Positions 62,602 through 64,000 of a DNA stretch of 64,000 nt are shown one piece after another. The DNA comes from Chaenocephalus aceratus. Taxonomy: Eukaryota > Chordata > Actinopteri > Perciformes > Channichthyidae. Within the stretch, counting starts at the first letter, position 1, and every line of letters begins with the position of its first letter. Both the position numbers and the translations under genes were made by a program. Below the pieces are notes generated by a model. The model worked only from the letters and a program-made list of their open reading frames with translations, had not been told where the DNA came from and made no database searches. The stretch covers positions 19,069,169-19,133,168 of the forward strand of contig CM043785.1 of NCBI GenBank assembly GCA_023974075.1, written 5' to 3'.

Positions 62602-63710
62602 GTAGGGACAAACACATTCAACTGTTGCTGTTTTAGGAATCTCGGACATTCTAGCATCAGTGCTAAATATAATCTCCCCAATGCCATTTCACATGTCAGC
62701 ACTTTCACTATTTACTATTAAAACAGCACTCCATAGGTCCTAATCTCTTGCCTCGTGGGTAATGTTGTCAAAACAGTCTCAAAGCGATGAAGGGAGTAAG
62801 TAGCTGAAATGTTGTTTTTGATATCGGTCCAGCGCAGCACGTAGAAAATGTTGTTCTTCCTTTATTTATTGAGCCGGAAAGAATACAGAGGATTCCAGGA
62901 CGTCTGCACCAGGCAGGAGAAAATAATGATTATTATATAAGATATATGTTATCGAGTGCTGTTCAATTTCTCTCTAGGGGGTACTTTTGTCAATAGTGTG
63001 TGTGGATAGTTTAGCTGAAATGCTAGCTTAAGGTAACAGTTAAATGGTTAAAATGTCAGCTTACAATAACACATGATTGTTGAAACATGGCAGTAAGAAT
63101 CCAAACTTAATCCATCCAACATAAACAGACAGTTTAACTGTATATATATCCACTTGTATATCATTTATTGTTGAATAATATCCCGTTTGAAATCTACTCA
63201 AAGGAACATAATGTGTCGCATACCTACAGTTTGTATCAGGATATGTTTAGCTATCAGACATGTTGTCACATGCTCTGAGGAATGTCATCATGTATCGTCG
63301 CTTGTATCAAAGGTATTGTTACAGTTTGTGTGTTTGCTGTTGGACTCTTGCGTGTCTTTGTGTTCACTTGTACAGAGGATTTTAGAGATGTAACAGGCAT
63401 ACCAAATCTCCTGATTGACTCTCCCCGCTCAAGCAAAGAAAACATTAATCCATCCCGCCAAGCCCAGCTTAATTTCTATAAATAAATCCCCCACCATGTT
63501 TGTTTGTATGCCATGTACTGTATATCCGTTTGTGCTACTGTAGCTTTAGATTGAGGGGTTTCCCATTTTGGTGCAATGCTGCATATTCTCCCTTTCAATC
63601 GATGATGATATGCACCAGATGTAATGCTATGAAAGGTGTCTTTGTCTTTGTTTGTATTTTATCAGCCGCAGTGGATGCTCACAGACATTGTCCTCTCTTT
63701 GTGATTGTAG
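62602..63710 (+). other. add3: add3 intron 8
   Basis: A 1109-base AT-rich intron with no repeat boundary or gene seen. Acceptor TGTGATTGTAG with a T-rich tract before it. Confidence 0.8.
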
Positions 63711-63884
63711 GTAAAGGCCATCTCGTGTGCTGGCAGCGTAGACAACCTGATAGTGCTGGACCAACAGAAGTACAAATCAGCGACGCACGACATAACCATA
63801 GCAGATATCAACATGTGTGGCCAGTACAAGTGGAAGTGTGGCGAGCTGGAGTTTGAGTCTCTGATGAGGATGCTGGATAACCTG
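63711..63884 (+). CDS. add3: Gamma-adducin exon, residues 321-378
   Basis: 174 bases, phase 0 at both ends, donor GTGAGT. It encodes VKAISCAGSVDNLIVLDQQKYKS, a variable linker (ATHDITIADINMCGQ) and YKWKCGELEFESLMRMLDNL, the conserved end of the head domain. The linker differs most from mammalian gamma-adducin, as I remember it, where this stretch is Gly-rich; two extra Cys occur here (residues 357 and 363). The next exon, which should continue with the GYRTGY-type segment, is outside the window. Confidence 0.93.
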
Positions 63885-64000
63885 GTGAGTCCACGGACAT
63901 CAAACTGAGAATATCCCACATTCAACACAAACACGCTGATAGGAAAATAACACTTATCAAATGACTCGGGGTCATTAAGCAACTTGATTGGATTAACCAT
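63885..64000 (+). other. add3: Start of add3 intron 9
   Basis: Donor GTGAGT at 63885 begins an intron that runs off the window. No further exon in the remaining 110 bases. Confidence 0.85.

Overview
The window is vertebrate nuclear DNA, almost certainly from a teleost fish. The only gene I can support is the 5' half of a gamma-adducin gene (add3) on the + strand. It has GT-AG introns, many very long CA/GT microsatellites, and a fish-style load of cut-and-paste DNA transposons (hAT, Tc1, PIF/Harbinger-like, TTAA-site elements) plus tRNA-derived SINE sequence. No bacterial-style operons, CRISPR arrays or rRNA genes are visible.

Layout. 1-44 kb: no convincing coding exon. This is either the long 5' noncoding intron(s) of add3 or intergenic DNA upstream of it. 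It holds seven bounded DNA transposons (4196-5256, 12536-13572, 14309-15694, 24480-25177, 28454-28838, 28858-29549, 31488-32382), SINE-related sequence (about 18.6 kb and 41.2 kb), and CA/GT arrays at about 1.0, 1.6, 9.5, 10.6, 22.5, 23.0, 30.1, 31.2, 34.6, 35.6, 38.6 and 39.0 kb. Four segments have promoter-like sequence (about 3.95, 7.9-8.15, 37.8-38.3 and 42.8 kb) and are candidates only.

44-64 kb: eight coding exons of add3 (44075-44319, 54329-54467, 55006-55157, 56081-56161, 60899-61048, 61386-61529, 62503-62601, 63711-63884). They join without a frame break into 378 codons: the N-terminal region and the class II aldolase-like head. The neck and MARCKS-like tail lie beyond the right edge. 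Intron 2 (10 kb) carries a full-length but frame-broken Tc1 element with long terminal inverted repeats, and intron 4 carries a 320-bp Harbinger-type MITE. Intron 7 ends in about 325 bp of GT repeat that runs almost to the exon 8 acceptor.

Adducin caps actin filaments and promotes spectrin-actin binding in the membrane skeleton. I did not find a new multi-gene system. The observations most worth checking are the GT repeat replacing the polypyrimidine tract of exon 8 (an exon whose skipping would keep the frame), a shared internal module in two transposons of different superfamilies about 2.7 kb apart, and a hAT-type element that is one giant foldback.
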